Assembly: GCF_038002965.1 (NCBI RefSeq)
Contig: NZ_JBBOOE010000001.1
Span: 3,391,001 to 3,455,000, forward strand
Direction: 5' to 3'
From: Robertmurraya sp. FSL R5-0851
Lineage (GTDB): Bacteria; Bacillota; Bacilli; Bacillales; Cytobacillaceae
DNA: 64,000 bases
In this document: piece after piece, positions 1-10,573 of the stretch
Numbering within the stretch: the first letter of the stretch is position 1
How the letters are laid out: each line of letters starts with the position of its first letter
Position numbers and translations under genes: made by a program
The notes under the pieces: model-generated
Databases searched by the model: none
What the model was told of the DNA's origin: nothing
What the model saw: the letters and a program-made list of their open reading frames with translations, nothing else

Positions 1-963
1 CCATCTTGCTGCATCTTTGGCATGATAAGTGATAATAAGGTCCGCACCTGCTCTTTTCATACCTGTTAGCATTTCCATTACAATATTTTTTTCATCAATC
101 CACCCGTTTTGAGCCGCAGCTTTAACCATGGAATACTCCCCACTCACATTATAAACCACAACAGGCAAGTGAAAATTGTTTTTTATATCACGTACAATAT
201 CCAAGTATGGCATTCCAGGCTTCACAATAAGGAAGTCTGCTCCTTCCTGAACATCTGAATTTGCTTCTCTTAAGCCTTCCATTCGATTGGCTGGATCCAT
301 TTGATACGTTTTACGGTCCCCAAATTGAGGTGTGCTCTCAGCCGCTTCACGAAATGGTCCATAAAAAGAAGAAGCATATTTCACAGCATATGACATAATA
401 GGTATATCCTCAAACCCTGCCTCATCTAATCCTGCTCTTATGGCCGCAACAAATCCATCCATCATATTTGAAGGAGCTATAATATCTGCTCCTGCTTTTG
501 CTTGGCTAACTGCGGTATCAGCTAATAATTTTAGTGATGGATCATTTAATACTTTCCCACCCTCGATCACTCCACAGTGGCCATGACTAGTATATTCACA
601 TAAGCAGGTGTCCGCAATAACAACGATATGAGGATACTGTTCTTTAATCACTCTAGTCGCTTCTTGTACAATTCCATGATCATGGAATGCACCCGTACCG
701 CACTCATCTTTTTCATTTGGGATTCCAAATAAAAGGACGCTTGGAATCCCAAGTGCTGCTACTTCATCCATTTCAATTTTCAATTGATCTAATGATAGTT
801 GAAAAACCCCTGGCATAGATTGAATGGCATTTTTTATATTTTCACCTTCTACTACAAAAATTGGATATACCAAATCTTCAAGGTGTAAGTGGTTTTCGCG
901 AACCATTGTGCGTAATGTTGCAGAAGATCGTAAACGACGGTGACGAGAAAATGATTGATTCAT
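1..963 (-). CDS. hemB: Porphobilinogen synthase (5-aminolevulinate dehydratase), 3' end cut by window
   Basis: Cytoplasmic enzyme that condenses two 5-aminolevulinate molecules to porphobilinogen, the first pyrrole of heme synthesis. 321 codons are visible and the reading frame is still open at base 1; the family is about 324 residues, so only a few C-terminal residues are missing. Seen: the zinc-binding cysteines C120, C122 and C130 in ADTCLCEY...HGHCG, and the two active-site lysines K195 ([10 protein letters not shown]) and K248 ([10 protein letters not shown]). The ATG overlaps the hemD stop in an ATGA, so it is translationally coupled and belongs to the hemAXCDB operon. In Bacillus hemL follows; it would lie outside the window. 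Confidence 0.97.
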   Translation of the reverse strand, partial: MNQSFSRHRRLRSSATLRTMVRENHLHLEDLVYPIFVVEGENIKNAIQSMPGVFQLSLDQLKIEMDEVAALGIPSVLLFGIPNEKDECGTGAFHDHGIVQEATRVIKEQYPHIVVIADTCLCEYTSHGHCGVIEGGKVLNDPSLKLLADTAVSQAKAGADIIAPSNMMDGFVAAIRAGLDEAGFEDIPIMSYAVKYASSFYGPFREAAESTPQFGDRKTYQMDPANRMEGLREANSDVQEGADFLIVKPGMPYLDIVRDIKNNFHLPVVVYNVSGEYSMVKAAAQNGWIDEKNIVMEMLTGMKRAGADLIITYHAKDAARW

Positions 964-1745
964 TTGTTCTCCCTCTTTCTTATTAGTTTCATAACACTTT
1001 GTAACATCTGATCAATTGTGTATGTATCTGGCATGGCATCTACACGTAACCCAAAAGCATTAGCCCGTTGAAGAGTAACAGGTCCAATACAAATGATCAA
1101 ACAATGATCAATAGTTGATAATAAATTCATTTCATTCACTACAGCCATAAAATGATCCACTGTTGAAGGGCTAGTAAAACTTATGATATCTAACTTCTTT
1201 TCTGTTAGCGCCTTCACCAACGCGTCCCGACTACTGTCTGGAAAAAACGTTTCGTATATAACTAGTTCATCCACATGGGCTCCCTTTTTTTCAAGGTTGG
1301 TAGAAATAAGTTCTCTAGCTAAATTCCCTTTAGGAATGAAAACGGTCGTTCCTTCACTAATATAAGGGGAGAATTCTTCAACAAATGCTTCAGCCACATA
1401 TTCTTTGGGCTTAAAATCAACTGTTACCCCTTTTCTCACTAAGGCTTCCTCTGTTTTTTCACCGATAACAGCAATCTTTATATTGTTGAGAACGGTCGGG
1501 TTAATATCAAAGGTAAAGAATGTTTCAACTGTCACATTACTAGTAAAAATAATCCAATCATATTTATGTAGTTTTTTATCCAGGAGGATAGGCAGACTGG
1601 TTGAAGCAACGGGTCGAAAGGAAATAAGAGGGATTTCCACTGGAATCCCCCCGTATTTCTTGACTAAATCTGAAAATGGTTTGGCATGCTTTTTTCCTCT
1701 AGGAATAAGAACCTTCATTCCGTTGAGAGAGTACTCATCACTCAT
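960..1745 (-). CDS. hemD: Uroporphyrinogen-III synthase
   Basis: 261 residues, normal for the HemD family. The enzyme cyclises hydroxymethylbilane and inverts ring D to give uroporphyrinogen III. The family is poorly conserved; recognition rests on the two-domain pattern (N-terminal [22 protein letters not shown], middle [16 protein letters not shown]-terminal [14 protein letters not shown] and [10 protein letters not shown]) and on position between hemC and hemB. It is joined to both neighbours by 4-bp ATGA overlaps, which implies coupled translation in one hem mRNA. Confidence 0.95.
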   Translation of the reverse strand: MSDEYSLNGMKVLIPRGKKHAKPFSDLVKKYGGIPVEIPLISFRPVASTSLPILLDKKLHKYDWIIFTSNVTVETFFTFDINPTVLNNIKIAVIGEKTEEALVRKGVTVDFKPKEYVAEAFVEEFSPYISEGTTVFIPKGNLARELISTNLEKKGAHVDELVIYETFFPDSSRDALVKALTEKKLDIISFTSPSTVDHFMAVVNEMNLLSTIDHCLIICIGPVTLQRANAFGLRVDAMPDTYTIDQMLQSVMKLIRKRENK

Positions 1746-2677
1746 TCACTATCAAGCTCCACTTTCACCGCGTCAATTAGTGCCTTTCCTCCGTTTGCAA
1801 TCAGCATGTCTGCCACTTGCAGTCCTAACTTTTCAGGATCTTGTCCACTTGCTGATTCCTTTATTATGGTTTTCCCATCTGGAGTTGCTACCAGCCCTGT
1901 AAGCGAGATATCACCGTTTTCTTCAACTTTTGCATAACCAGCAATCGGGACCTGACAGCCGCCTTCCATCTTTTGGAGAAAAACTCTCTCAGCTGTCACT
2001 GCTTGTTTGGTCTTCATGCAAGTAAAACGAGATAATAAGTTAAGTAGCTGTTCATCACTTTCTCGGCATTCTATCGATAATGCACCTTGACCAACTGCTG
2101 GGATACATATTTCATCATCAATAAACTCTGATACTACCTCGCTAGCCCAACCCATTCTGGATAGTCCCGCAGCGGCTAGTATGATCGCGTCATATTCTCC
2201 CGCTTCTAATTTAGCTAGTCTAGTATCAATATTTCCTCGTATCCACTTTATTTCAAGGTCTGGTCTAATCGCAAGCAGCTGTGCACTACGACGAAGACTG
2301 CTCGTGCCAACAACAGAACCTGATTTTAATTCGTTAATTGGAATGTGATTTTTAGAAATTAACGCATCTCGATGATCCTCTCGAAATGGAATACAACCAA
2401 TCACTAGACCTTCCGGCAGAACAGCTGGCATGTCTTTCATACTATGTACTGCCATATCTATTTCCTCATCGAGCATTGCCTGCTCAATTTCCTTTACAAA
2501 TAGACCTTTCCCACCAACTTTAGACAGTGTTACATCAAGGATTTTATCCCCCTTCGTAACAATCTCTTTCACCTCAAATTCAAAGGACGGATCTAATTTC
2601 TTCAACTGGTCAATCACCCAGTTTGTTTGTGTAAGTGCAAGCTTACTTCGTCTAGAGCCAACTATTATTTTCCGCAT
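1742..2677 (-). CDS. hemC: Hydroxymethylbilane synthase (porphobilinogen deaminase)
   Basis: 311 residues. Polymerises four porphobilinogens into hydroxymethylbilane on a covalently bound dipyrromethane cofactor. The cofactor cysteine is C241 in [12 protein letters not shown]. The catalytic aspartate lies in AVHSMKDMP (about D82) and the substrate-binding arginines in [11 protein letters not shown] (124-134) and RGNIDTRL (147-154). The stop codon overlaps the hemD start (ATGA). A 23-bp gap separates it from hemX upstream. Third gene of the hem operon. Confidence 0.97.
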   Translation of the reverse strand: MRKIIVGSRRSKLALTQTNWVIDQLKKLDPSFEFEVKEIVTKGDKILDVTLSKVGGKGLFVKEIEQAMLDEEIDMAVHSMKDMPAVLPEGLVIGCIPFREDHRDALISKNHIPINELKSGSVVGTSSLRRSAQLLAIRPDLEIKWIRGNIDTRLAKLEAGEYDAIILAAAGLSRMGWASEVVSEFIDDEICIPAVGQGALSIECRESDEQLLNLLSRFTCMKTKQAVTAERVFLQKMEGGCQVPIAGYAKVEENGDISLTGLVATPDGKTIIKESASGQDPEKLGLQVADMLIANGGKALIDAVKVELDSE

Positions 2678-2700
2678 GTAAACCTCCTATGTATGTATCC

Positions 2701-3534
2701 TCAAGTGTACCAAAAGTGGAAGGATGATAAGTTGCCTATTAAAAAGAAATTGATTAAAACAATTAAGAATGAAGCAATATTCCAAAGAGCCAATGACCTT
2801 CCGTACAGCTCCTTGCTAACACGTAAGTATAAATAAATGCTATATGCAATCAGGACACCAAATGAACCAATGACCTTTGCATCTAACCAAAACATCTCAG
2901 GAATTTTTAAGTATGCCCATTGAATTCCTAATATCACTGCTAGCATTAGCATAGGCACACCAATGACATTTAAAACATATGACATATGCTCAAGCTTAGA
3001 TAAATCAGTAATTCTTAACAGTCTAGCTCCCCACTTCTTTTTCTTTAGTAAGTTGTACTGAATCAAATAAAGAAAAGAGAAGACAAAAGAAAGGGAAAAA
3101 GCTCCATAAGAAAGAATGGCAAGTGTTATATGAATCAATAAAAGCTCTGAGATGAGTTGCTCGGCCATCACATGAGATTCAAATTGTACAGGTGCAAATG
3201 TATGGATAGCTAGAATAATAAACCCCAATACATTTGTAAAAAACACAATGAAATCCACACGTAGTAACCGATTGATTCCTAGTGACAATGTAATTAGCAC
3301 CCATGCATAAAAGTAGAGCCCTTCAAATATAGTAAGCACCGGGAAACGACCGGTTTTTAACATGTACAAAAATAAAAACATTGTTTGAAGTAACCACACA
3401 AATGCAAGTAACCAGAAGGCAACACGATTTGCCTTCCGGTTATGGTGTAAGAAATCAATAAAATATAAGAGCACGCAGAAAGCATACAGGACAACGGTCA
3501 GCTCATGCAGCCTCGTCATATAGTAGTCAAACAT
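2701..3534 (-). CDS. hemX: HemX, integral membrane protein of the hem operon (CcsA/CcmC-type fold)
   Basis: 277 residues with about eight hydrophobic segments. It resembles cytochrome c assembly proteins of the CcsA/CcmC family, including the tryptophan-rich stretch GIQWAYLKIPEMFWLDAK near residues 205-222. In B. subtilis HemX lowers the cellular level of HemA (GtrR) post-transcriptionally; that role is known for the family and only inferred here from synteny. The start has a good SD (GAGGAG, 6-8 nt before ATG) and lies 14 bp after the hemA stop. Confidence 0.93.
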   Translation of the reverse strand: MFDYYMTRLHELTVVLYAFCVLLYFIDFLHHNRKANRVAFWLLAFVWLLQTMFLFLYMLKTGRFPVLTIFEGLYFYAWVLITLSLGINRLLRVDFIVFFTNVLGFIILAIHTFAPVQFESHVMAEQLISELLLIHITLAILSYGAFSLSFVFSFLYLIQYNLLKKKKWGARLLRITDLSKLEHMSYVLNVIGVPMLMLAVILGIQWAYLKIPEMFWLDAKVIGSFGVLIAYSIYLYLRVSKELYGRSLALWNIASFLIVLINFFLIGNLSSFHFWYT

Positions 3535-3548
3535 TCGCTTCTCCTCGT

Positions 3549-4895
3549 TTATGATTGAAAGGAAGGCTGTTGGTTTGTTAAAACCACTCGATTTGGTTCC
3601 GCTTCTCTCAGAACTTGTTGCTCTTTTACAAGTTCATCAATATTAAAAATTTTCACAAACAAATCTAACGCTTGTTCTGAATCTTTTCGAGCGGCTAATT
3701 CCTTTGCTTGAAGGATTGGATCTTTTAGCATTTGATTTATAATACTTTTCGTATGTTTATTTAATACTTTAAAATCACGGTCAGACAGATGAGGAAGCTT
3801 TCGTTCTAAGCTCTCCATTGTCCCGGACTGAATTGTAAGTGCCTTTTCACGTAGAGCAGAAATAATAGGGACAACTCCAAGTAAATTTAGCCATTGTTTA
3901 AAGTCAACAATTTCTTCTTCAATCATCATCATTATTTGTGCAGCTGCACGTTTTCGTTCTTGAAGGTTCGCTTCAACGATTCCCTCCAAATCATCTATAT
4001 CATATAAGAAGACACTCTCAAGCTCAGCTAATGCTGGGTCCAAATCACGTGGAACCGCAATATCAACCATGAATAAAGGCTTTCCTTTACGCAGCTTTTC
4101 TACTTGAGTCATCATATCTTTTGTAATAACAAATTCCTTTGCACCGGTTGAACTTATCAATATATCTGCATCGATTAAAGAACACTGAAGCTCTTCTAGT
4201 GTTTTAGCTTCACCTTCGAAACGATCAGCTAAATTCTGAGCCTTTTCATACGTGCGATTAATAACCGTTACCTTACTAGCTCCATTTGCATGTAGATGTT
4301 GTATGGCGAGTTCCCCCATCTTACCTGCACCAAGAATTAACACATTCTTTTTATTTAAGGAACCAAAGATTTTCTTCGCTAATTCTACCGCTGCATAACT
4401 TACCGAAACCGCATTCGCACCAATATCAGTCTCTGAATGTGCTTTTTTAGCTAAGGTTACTGCTTGTTTAAAAAGCTGGTTAAAAACTGTACCAACGGTT
4501 GCATGTTCTTGAGCTAATAAAAAGCTTGTACGAACTTGACCAAGGATTTGTGTCTCACCTAATACCATTGAGTTCAATCCGCAAGTTACACTAAATAAGT
4601 GTTCCATTGCACCGTCATGTTCGTATATAAATAAGTATGGTGAAAATTCGCTTTGCTCAATTGAAAACCATTCTGAAAGAAATTCTTTTATATAATATCT
4701 GCCTGTGTGTAGTTGATCAACAACCGCATAGATTTCTGTTCGGTTACAAGTAGAGACAATTACATTCTCTAACACACTCTTTTTTTCTTTAAGAGCGTTC
4801 ATTGCTTCCCCTAACTGCGAAGGGTTAAATGTCAAACGCTCACGAATTTCAACAGGGGCAGTTTTATAATTAAGACCGATCACTAATATATGCAT
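3549..4895 (-). CDS. hemA: Glutamyl-tRNA reductase
   Basis: 448 residues. NADPH-dependent reduction of glutamyl-tRNA(Glu) to glutamate-1-semialdehyde, the committed step of C5-pathway tetrapyrrole synthesis. Catalytic cysteine C50 is in [10 protein letters not shown]; the nucleotide-binding loop [12 protein letters not shown] lies near residues 184-195. I chose the ATG at 4895 ([14 protein letters not shown]), not the in-frame ATG 30 bp upstream, because the SD GGGGGA lies between them and B. subtilis HemA starts the same way. First gene of the hem operon; a sigma-A -10 and a PerR-like site are 40-50 bp upstream. Confidence 0.97.
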   Translation of the reverse strand: MHILVIGLNYKTAPVEIRERLTFNPSQLGEAMNALKEKKSVLENVIVSTCNRTEIYAVVDQLHTGRYYIKEFLSEWFSIEQSEFSPYLFIYEHDGAMEHLFSVTCGLNSMVLGETQILGQVRTSFLLAQEHATVGTVFNQLFKQAVTLAKKAHSETDIGANAVSVSYAAVELAKKIFGSLNKKNVLILGAGKMGELAIQHLHANGASKVTVINRTYEKAQNLADRFEGEAKTLEELQCSLIDADILISSTGAKEFVITKDMMTQVEKLRKGKPLFMVDIAVPRDLDPALAELESVFLYDIDDLEGIVEANLQERKRAAAQIMMMIEEEIVDFKQWLNLLGVVPIISALREKALTIQSGTMESLERKLPHLSDRDFKVLNKHTKSIINQMLKDPILQAKELAARKDSEQALDLFVKIFNIDELVKEQQVLREAEPNRVVLTNQQPSFQS

Positions 4896-4931
4896 ACAGA
4901 AATACATCCCCCAGAATATTTGCATGTTTGC

Positions 4932-4946
4932 TAGTAGTAATTATAA
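4932..4946 (-). promoter_or_regulatory. Candidate PerR box overlapping hemA -10
   Basis: On the minus strand TTATAATTACTACTA matches the PerR consensus TTATAATNATTATAA at 12 of 15 positions. It contains the TATAAT (4940-4945) that would serve as the hemA -10; no good -35 is visible 17 bp upstream. hemA is a known PerR target in B. subtilis. Inferred, not proven. Confidence 0.5.
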
Positions 4947-5106
4947 CATGTTCCATTTTTATAGAAGAAAATGAATTATGACCATATTTGTATAAAATGT
5001 GAACAAAATCTAATCATCTGTGATGCAAATATGCTATTATAATTAATTGGTAAACCTTACTTGCTCGTCATAATATGACAAGCCTCCATATGTACAGTAA
5101 CAAAAA

Positions 5107-5121
5107 TTAGAATGATTATCA
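5107..5121 (+). promoter_or_regulatory. Fur-family-like 7-1-7 site upstream of 5148 gene
   Basis: TTAGAATGATTATCA matches the 7-1-7 Fur-family core TGATAATNATTATCA at 13 of 15 positions (N counted as match). It lies 26 bp before the start codon of the membrane protein at 5148. No binding partner can be named from the sequence; Fur, PerR and Zur boxes overlap in form. Confidence 0.3.
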
Positions 5122-5147
5122 AGTAATCCTTACTGGAAGTGGTGCTA

Positions 5148-5633
5148 ATGAAAAATCAACGAATCTTTCCTGGAATCATCCTTATTGGTTTTGGTGTTTA
5201 TTTCTTTTTACAACAGGCGAACATCGCTCTTTTTCAACAGTTTTACACATGGCCAACTCTGCTAGTAATCGTTGGCGTTTCCTTTCTCTCTCAAGGGTAT
5301 GGGGCGAAGGATTATGAAGCTATTCTGCCTGGTGTCATTCTTACCGGATTTGGTCTTCATTTCCATATCATTAACCATTTTCAACTATGGCCAAATCATA
5401 TTGGAACATTTATCCTAATTATTGCGCTTGGATTCTTATTACGTTACCAGAAGGTGCGTTCAGGACTTTTTCAAGGAATATTATTTCTTGTCCTCGCATT
5501 ATTGCTTCTATTTTACGATAAAATTACCGCATGGCTAGGTATCCTTGAGAATACAGTTACAATCGCTTGGAAGTCTTGGCCAGTTGTGTTGGTGATCATT
5601 GGCTTTTACCTACTTTTTATCAGAAAAAAATAA
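5148..5633 (+). CDS. Multi-pass membrane protein with LiaI/LiaF-type transmembrane repeats
   Basis: 161 residues, almost entirely hydrophobic, with about six membrane segments. A short pattern recurs: ILIGFGVYFF, ILTGFGLHFH, IIALGFLL and VIIGFYLLF, usually preceded by a PG or WP. This resembles the N-terminal transmembrane region of LiaI/LiaF-like proteins (DUF5668 type), without the cytoplasmic or extracytoplasmic domains. I chose the ATG at 5148 because GGAAGTGG is well spaced before it; a GTG at 5139 lies inside that SD. It is a lone plus-strand gene between divergent hemA and convergent ysxC and has no counterpart that I recall at this place in B. subtilis. Function unknown. Confidence 0.8.
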   Translation: MKNQRIFPGIILIGFGVYFFLQQANIALFQQFYTWPTLLVIVGVSFLSQGYGAKDYEAILPGVILTGFGLHFHIINHFQLWPNHIGTFILIIALGFLLRYQKVRSGLFQGILFLVLALLLLFYDKITAWLGILENTVTIAWKSWPVVLVIIGFYLLFIRKK

Positions 5634-5643
5634 ACGAACAACT

Positions 5644-5683
5644 AAAAGAACCGTCAGACACTTTTGTGCTGACGGTTTCTTTT
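5644..5683. terminator. Bidirectional terminator between 5148 gene and ysxC
   Basis: Hairpin with arms around AAAAGAACCGTCAG and CTGACGGTTTCTTTT and a TTTT loop. It has T-rich ends on both strands and lies between two convergent genes; the minus arm overlaps the ysxC stop. Confidence 0.85.
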
Positions 5684-6263
5684 ACATATAACTCGCAATG
5701 GTTGCCCACGCTTTATCTTTTCCTTCTCCTGTTTCAGAAGAAAACTGAATAATCGTATCATGCGGGTGTAATTCGAGCTTTTCTTTTGTTATTTTCAAAT
5801 GCTGTGCTCTTTTTGTTTTAGAAATTTTATCAGCCTTTGTGGCAATGACAATACATGGAATTTCATAATGCTTTAAGAAATCATACATCATGATATCATC
5901 TGCCGTTGGAGGGTGACGTAAATCAACAATTAATAGCACAGCCTTTAGCTGCTCTCTCGTCGTTAAATACGTTTCAAGCATTTTCCCCCATGCTTCCCGT
6001 TCCTTTTTAGAAACCTTTGCATAACCATATCCTGGTACATCGACAAAATGAAGGACTTCATTAACGATATAAAAGTTCAGCGTTTGTGTTTTACCAGGCT
6101 TGGAAGAAATTCTTGCTAATCCTTTACGATTGAGCATTTTGTTAATAAATGATGATTTGCCTACATTGGAGCGACCAGCTAAGGCAAATTCAGGAATTGG
6201 TTCAACCGGGTACTGATCAGGCTTTACCGCACTTATGACAATTTCTGAGCTTGTTACTTTCAT
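5682..6263 (-). CDS. ysxC: Ribosome-biogenesis GTPase YsxC (EngB/YihA family)
   Basis: 193 residues. Essential GTPase that acts in late 50S ribosomal subunit assembly. Seen: G1/P-loop GRSNVGKSS (30-38), G3 DVPGYG (75-80) and G4 TKAD (142-145), with the family's typical start [19 protein letters not shown]. Its ATG overlaps the lonA stop by 4 bp, so the two genes are coupled, as in B. subtilis. Confidence 0.97.
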   Translation of the reverse strand: MKVTSSEIVISAVKPDQYPVEPIPEFALAGRSNVGKSSFINKMLNRKGLARISSKPGKTQTLNFYIVNEVLHFVDVPGYGYAKVSKKEREAWGKMLETYLTTREQLKAVLLIVDLRHPPTADDIMMYDFLKHYEIPCIVIATKADKISKTKRAQHLKITKEKLELHPHDTIIQFSSETGEGKDKAWATIASYM

Positions 6264-8587
6264 CTATTGGCACCGCCAGTCAAAGCATGCTCTAACACTT
6301 GGTCCAGATGTGAAACGAGAACAAACTGTAGGTCTTCACGAACACTCTCAGGAATATCATCGATATCCCTTTCATTATCCTTTGGACAAATGATTTTAGT
6401 TAATCCCGCTCGATGGGCACTTAGAGATTTCTCCTTTAGGCCACCGATTGGTAATACTCTACCACGTAACGTGATTTCACCAGTCATACCCACTTCTTTA
6501 CGAATGGCACGCCCTGTCAGAGCTGAGACCAATGCCGTTGCCATGGTAATTCCTGCTGATGGCCCATCCTTCGGAACCGCCCCTTCTGGGACATGAATAT
6601 GGATATCATTTTTTTCATGAAAATCAGGGTCAATTCCAAGCTCATTTGCTTTTGAACGAATATAACTAAATGCTGCTTGAGCGGATTCCTTCATAACATC
6701 GCCAAGCTTCCCTGTTAGGATGAGCTTTCCTTTTCCCGGAGACAAGGACACTTCAATTTGAAGGGTATCTCCACCAACCGTTGTATAAGCAAGACCAGTA
6801 GCTACGCCCACTTGATCCTCAAGTTCTGCTTGACCATAGCGGAAAGTTGGCTTTCCTAAAAATTCGTCCACATTTTTTTCAGAAACGATGACTTTTTTCT
6901 TTTCACCTGAAACAATAATCTTAGCTGTTTTTCGGCAAATAGTCGCTAACTGACGTTCTAGACTTCTTACACCCGCTTCTCTAGTGTAATAACGGACGAC
7001 TTTTTGAATTCCATCTTCTCTAATTTGCAACTGAGCTTTTGTTAAGCCATGCTCCTTGGTTTGTTTTGGAAGCAAGTGATCCTTTGCGATATGAATCTTC
7101 TCAAGCTCTGTATACCCAGCAATCGTAATAATTTCCATCCGATCTCTAAGCGGACCAGGAATGGTTGCCAAATTATTTGCAGTAGCTATAAACATTACTT
7201 TAGACAGGTCATATGTTTCTTCGATATAGTGATCACTGAAGTTATGATTCTGTTCCGGATCTAGTACTTCAAGCATGGCCGCAGATGGATCACCACGGAA
7301 ATCACTTGACATCTTATCGATTTCATCGAGTAGGAAGACAGGGTTGATTGTTCCTGCTTTTTTCATCCCTTGGATGATTCTACCAGGCATTGCCCCTACA
7401 TACGTACGTCTGTGACCTCTAATTTCAGACTCATCTCTTACTCCACCTAGAGAAATTCTCACAAAATTTCTATTTAATGATGTCGCAATCGATCGGGCTA
7501 AGCTAGTTTTCCCAACTCCTGGAGGTCCTGCTAAACAAAGAATAGGTCCTTTTAATGAGTTCGTCATTTGCTGAACAGCTAAGTACTCGAGAACCCTTTC
7601 CTTCACCTTCTCGAGGCCGTAGTGGTCATTATTTAATATTTTTTCCGCTTTATGAATATCTAAGTCATCTTCCGTTGCCTTCGACCAAGGAATAGCTAAA
7701 AGCCATTCAATATAGTTTCGAATAACGGCACTTTCTGCAGAACTTGAGGGAACTTTTTCATACCTTTCTAGTTCCTTCATAGCAGTATTTTTTACATGCT
7801 CTGGCATGCCAGCTTGTTCGATTTTTTCAGTAAGATCGCTTACTTCTCCTGTCTTACCTTCTTTATCACCTAGCTCTTTTTGAATGGCCTTCATTTGTTC
7901 ACGCAAGTAATATTCCTTTTGCGTACGCTCCATAGATTTTTTCACTCTTTGGCCAATTTTTTTCTCTAGGTTTAATACTTCTTTTTCATTGTGTATGATG
8001 TCTACAATCTTCTGAATTCTTTCCTTCACATCGATTGTTTCTAGAATCTCCTGCTTTTCCTTTAGCTTTAAAGGAAGATGTGAGGAAATGATGTCAGCCA
8101 TTCTACCCGGTTCCTCAATATCCGTGACAGTTGAGAAAGTTTCTGCCGAGATTTTCTTAGACATCTTTATGTACTGCTCAAAATAATCAAGCATCGTCCG
8201 CATTAATGCTTGTGATTCCGCATCCTTTTCAACTGGATCCTCATATGTTTTTATTTCAACAGAATAGTGATCGTCTTCATCAAAAAATGAAACAATCTCC
8301 GCTCGCTTTAAACCTTCAACGAGTACTCGTATCGTACCGTTTGGAAGCTTGAGCATTTGCTTGACCTTTGTAAGTGTTCCCATCTTATACAAGTCATCCT
8401 CAAGTGGTTCGTCAATTGATACCTCTTTCTGTGTTGTTAAAAAGATTAAACTGTCATCTACCATTGCCTTCTCGAGAGCTTGTACTGATTTTTCTCTTCC
8501 GACATCCAAGTGTAAAACCATTGTCGGATAAACAAGTAAACCTCGAAGTGGCAGGAGGGGGACAATGATTTCTGTCTTTTTCGCCAT
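6260..8587 (-). CDS. lonA: ATP-dependent protease LonA
   Basis: 775 residues, full length. Cytoplasmic AAA+ serine protease that degrades misfolded and some regulatory proteins. Domains: N-terminal substrate domain (about 1-205), coiled coil (about 205-300), AAA+ module with Walker [10 protein letters not shown] (near 355) and Walker B FLLDEID, and a C-terminal protease domain with the Ser-Lys dyad S677 (PKDGPSAG) and K720 (GGLKEKSL). A sigma-A-like promoter is 55-85 bp upstream. No CtsR operator was recognised. Followed by coupled ysxC. Confidence 0.98.
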   Translation of the reverse strand: MAKKTEIIVPLLPLRGLLVYPTMVLHLDVGREKSVQALEKAMVDDSLIFLTTQKEVSIDEPLEDDLYKMGTLTKVKQMLKLPNGTIRVLVEGLKRAEIVSFFDEDDHYSVEIKTYEDPVEKDAESQALMRTMLDYFEQYIKMSKKISAETFSTVTDIEEPGRMADIISSHLPLKLKEKQEILETIDVKERIQKIVDIIHNEKEVLNLEKKIGQRVKKSMERTQKEYYLREQMKAIQKELGDKEGKTGEVSDLTEKIEQAGMPEHVKNTAMKELERYEKVPSSSAESAVIRNYIEWLLAIPWSKATEDDLDIHKAEKILNNDHYGLEKVKERVLEYLAVQQMTNSLKGPILCLAGPPGVGKTSLARSIATSLNRNFVRISLGGVRDESEIRGHRRTYVGAMPGRIIQGMKKAGTINPVFLLDEIDKMSSDFRGDPSAAMLEVLDPEQNHNFSDHYIEETYDLSKVMFIATANNLATIPGPLRDRMEIITIAGYTELEKIHIAKDHLLPKQTKEHGLTKAQLQIREDGIQKVVRYYTREAGVRSLERQLATICRKTAKIIVSGEKKKVIVSEKNVDEFLGKPTFRYGQAELEDQVGVATGLAYTTVGGDTLQIEVSLSPGKGKLILTGKLGDVMKESAQAAFSYIRSKANELGIDPDFHEKNDIHIHVPEGAVPKDGPSAGITMATALVSALTGRAIRKEVGMTGEITLRGRVLPIGGLKEKSLSAHRAGLTKIICPKDNERDIDDIPESVREDLQFVLVSHLDQVLEHALTGGANR

Positions 8588-8642
8588 TACCTTGCACCTC
8601 CAAATGCTTTCTTTCCCTCTTAATAAAGGAATTCTTTGTACA

Positions 8643-8671
8643 ATTCTATCGTATTTAACCGGTAGTGTCTA
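8643..8671 (-). promoter_or_regulatory. Sigma-A-like promoter of lonA
   Basis: -35 TAGACA (8666-8671) and -10 TAGAAT (8643-8648), each 5 of 6 to consensus, with a 17-bp spacer. Confidence 0.6.
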
Positions 8672-8713
8672 TTTACAAGCAAATATGCTATTTATTACGA
8701 AATCGTGAGCTTC

Positions 8714-8753
8714 CAACAAAAAACTCCGGCTCCTCAAAATGCAAACCGAAGTT
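8714..8753 (-). terminator. Terminator downstream of lonB
   Basis: Minus-strand stem AACTTCGG / CCGGAGTT with a 16-nt loop, followed by TTTTTG. The long loop makes it a moderate call. Confidence 0.6.
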
Positions 8754-8768
8754 CTATTTTCATTCTAC

Positions 8769-10436
8769 TTAAATACTTTCTTTTTTTGAAATTTGCACGG
8801 ATGCTGTGATGACATCTTCATTTGCATAATCCTTTAATAACGCATGTTCAAACACCTCTGACAAATGACTGACCGGGATAATCTCAATATCCTTAATTTC
8901 ATAAAGCATCGATTGGATATTCTCTTTAGGAATAATCACTTTACTAGCTCCAGCCTTTTTCGCCGCTTTCACTTTTGGATATACTCCTCCAATTGGCTTT
9001 ACATTTCCATGAATACTAATTTCTCCTGTCATTGCAACCGTGTGGTCAATAGGGTGCTTGTAGATAGCAGAGTAAATACCTGTTGCCATCGCAATCCCTG
9101 CAGAAGGTCCATCAATCGGAACTCCACCCGGAAAGTTAACGTGAATATCAAATTCATCAGCCGGAACTCCCATCGAACGAAGTACAGTTATAACATTCTC
9201 AATCGAACCTTTTGCCATACTTTTTCTTCTTATCGATTTTCCTTGACCACCAATGCTTTCTTCTTCAACTATGCCTGTTATATTTATGGAACCTTTTTCT
9301 TTTGTCGGAATAACCGTCACTTCAATTTCAAGCAATGCTCCAGAATTCGGTCCATAAACGGCTAATCCATTTACAAGTCCAATGGTAGAAGAAGACATAA
9401 TTTTCTGTTCCATTCTTGGTGTTAACTGACTAGATTGAATAACCCACTCAATGTCTTCATCCTTTATAAAATCTCTATCTTCGGTGATGGCAAGACCGGC
9501 AGCTATCTGTATCAAATTTACTGCTTCTCGACCATTTCTAGCATAAGATGATAATATATCTATTCCTTTTTCACCAATTTTCAACTTCACTTTTTCTGCA
9601 GCCTTTTCTCCAATCGAAGAGATTTCTTCTCTGCTCAACTCCCTGAAGAACACCTCCATACATCTAGAGCGAATCGCTGGAGGTATCTCACTTGGTGTTC
9701 TCGTTGTAGCACCTATTAAACGAAAATCTGCTGGTAATCCATTTTTAAATATATCATGAATATGTGTTGGTATTTGTGTATTTTCCTCGCTATAATAAGC
9801 GCTCTCTAAAAATACTTTACGATCCTCTAGAACTTTTAAAAGCTTGTTCATTTGAATCGAATGAAGTTCTCCGATTTCATCAATAAATAATACACCACCA
9901 TGTGCATTTGTCACTGCACCTTGCTTTGGTTGAGGAATTCCTGCTTGTCCCATTGCTCCTGCACCTTGATAGATAGGGTCATGGACAGATCCGATAAGAG
10001 GATCTGCAATCCCTCGCTCATCAAACCTAGCAGTGGTTGCATCTAACTCAATAAACACAGAAGAAGATTGGAATGGTGATTTGGCATTTTTCTTTGCTTC
10101 TTCTAACACTAGTCGAGCTGCAGCCGTTTTTCCTACTCCAGGTGGTCCATAAATGATCACATGTTGAGGATTCGGACCACATAGTGCCGCTTTTAACGAT
10201 TTGATTCCATCTTCCTGACCTACAATATCATCAAAAGTACTCGGTCTCACTCGCTCTGAGAGTGGCTCGGTTAATGAAATAGATCTCATTTTTCTTAATT
10301 GGTCCATTTCTTTTTTTGATTCCCTATCAATGGACACCTTTTGTGTCCGTTGACTTCTTAATAAATTCCAAAAATAGAGTCCAATAACGATGCCAAAAAA
10401 CAACTGAATAAATAAGGCAATTCCCGTCCAACTCAT
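8769..10436 (-). CDS. lonB: Membrane-anchored Lon-like protease LonB
   Basis: 555 residues. Second Lon protease typical of spore formers; in B. subtilis it is made in the forespore under sigma-F. Residues 5-24 form one transmembrane anchor, followed by an AAA+ module (Walker [11 protein letters not shown], Walker B LFIDEIG) and a protease domain with S445 (PIDGPSAG) and K488 (GGVYPKVKAA), the usual 43-residue spacing. It lacks the long LonA N-terminal domain. Start: AGGAGG lies 8 nt before the ATG at 10436 and inside a longer in-frame ORF beginning at 10460, so the shorter start is correct. Lies between lonA and clpX, each separately terminated. Confidence 0.96.
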   Translation of the reverse strand: MSWTGIALFIQLFFGIVIGLYFWNLLRSQRTQKVSIDRESKKEMDQLRKMRSISLTEPLSERVRPSTFDDIVGQEDGIKSLKAALCGPNPQHVIIYGPPGVGKTAAARLVLEEAKKNAKSPFQSSSVFIELDATTARFDERGIADPLIGSVHDPIYQGAGAMGQAGIPQPKQGAVTNAHGGVLFIDEIGELHSIQMNKLLKVLEDRKVFLESAYYSEENTQIPTHIHDIFKNGLPADFRLIGATTRTPSEIPPAIRSRCMEVFFRELSREEISSIGEKAAEKVKLKIGEKGIDILSSYARNGREAVNLIQIAAGLAITEDRDFIKDEDIEWVIQSSQLTPRMEQKIMSSSTIGLVNGLAVYGPNSGALLEIEVTVIPTKEKGSINITGIVEEESIGGQGKSIRRKSMAKGSIENVITVLRSMGVPADEFDIHVNFPGGVPIDGPSAGIAMATGIYSAIYKHPIDHTVAMTGEISIHGNVKPIGGVYPKVKAAKKAGASKVIIPKENIQSMLYEIKDIEIIPVSHLSEVFEHALLKDYANEDVITASVQISKKESI

Positions 10437-10532
10437 AGCATTCCCTCCTGCACTTTTCATAGTAGTTATAAGCTAGTATCTCCTTCTGCAGAGGGGAATA
10501 AACAAGGATTAACGTATTTTACTTTGTGAGCC

Positions 10533-10565
10533 AAAAAAAGAACCGTAGTCTTATGCTACGGTTCT
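10533..10565 (-). terminator. Terminator of clpX
   Basis: Perfect 10-bp stem AGAACCGTAG / CTACGGTTCT with a 7-nt loop, followed on the minus strand by a run of seven T. Confidence 0.93.
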
Positions 10566-10573
10566 ACTGTATT

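Noticed and set aside
1405..1902. 165-codon plus-strand ORF across hemD/hemC
   Set aside because: Antisense to two well-recognised genes and spans their junction.
5033..5047. Second PerR-like sequence (TTATAATTAATTGGT) upstream of the 5148 gene
   Set aside because: Only the left half fits; right half does not.
8865..9365. 166-codon plus-strand ORF
   Set aside because: Lies wholly antisense to lonB, low-complexity Ser/Asn/Arg/Phe-rich translation, no SD.
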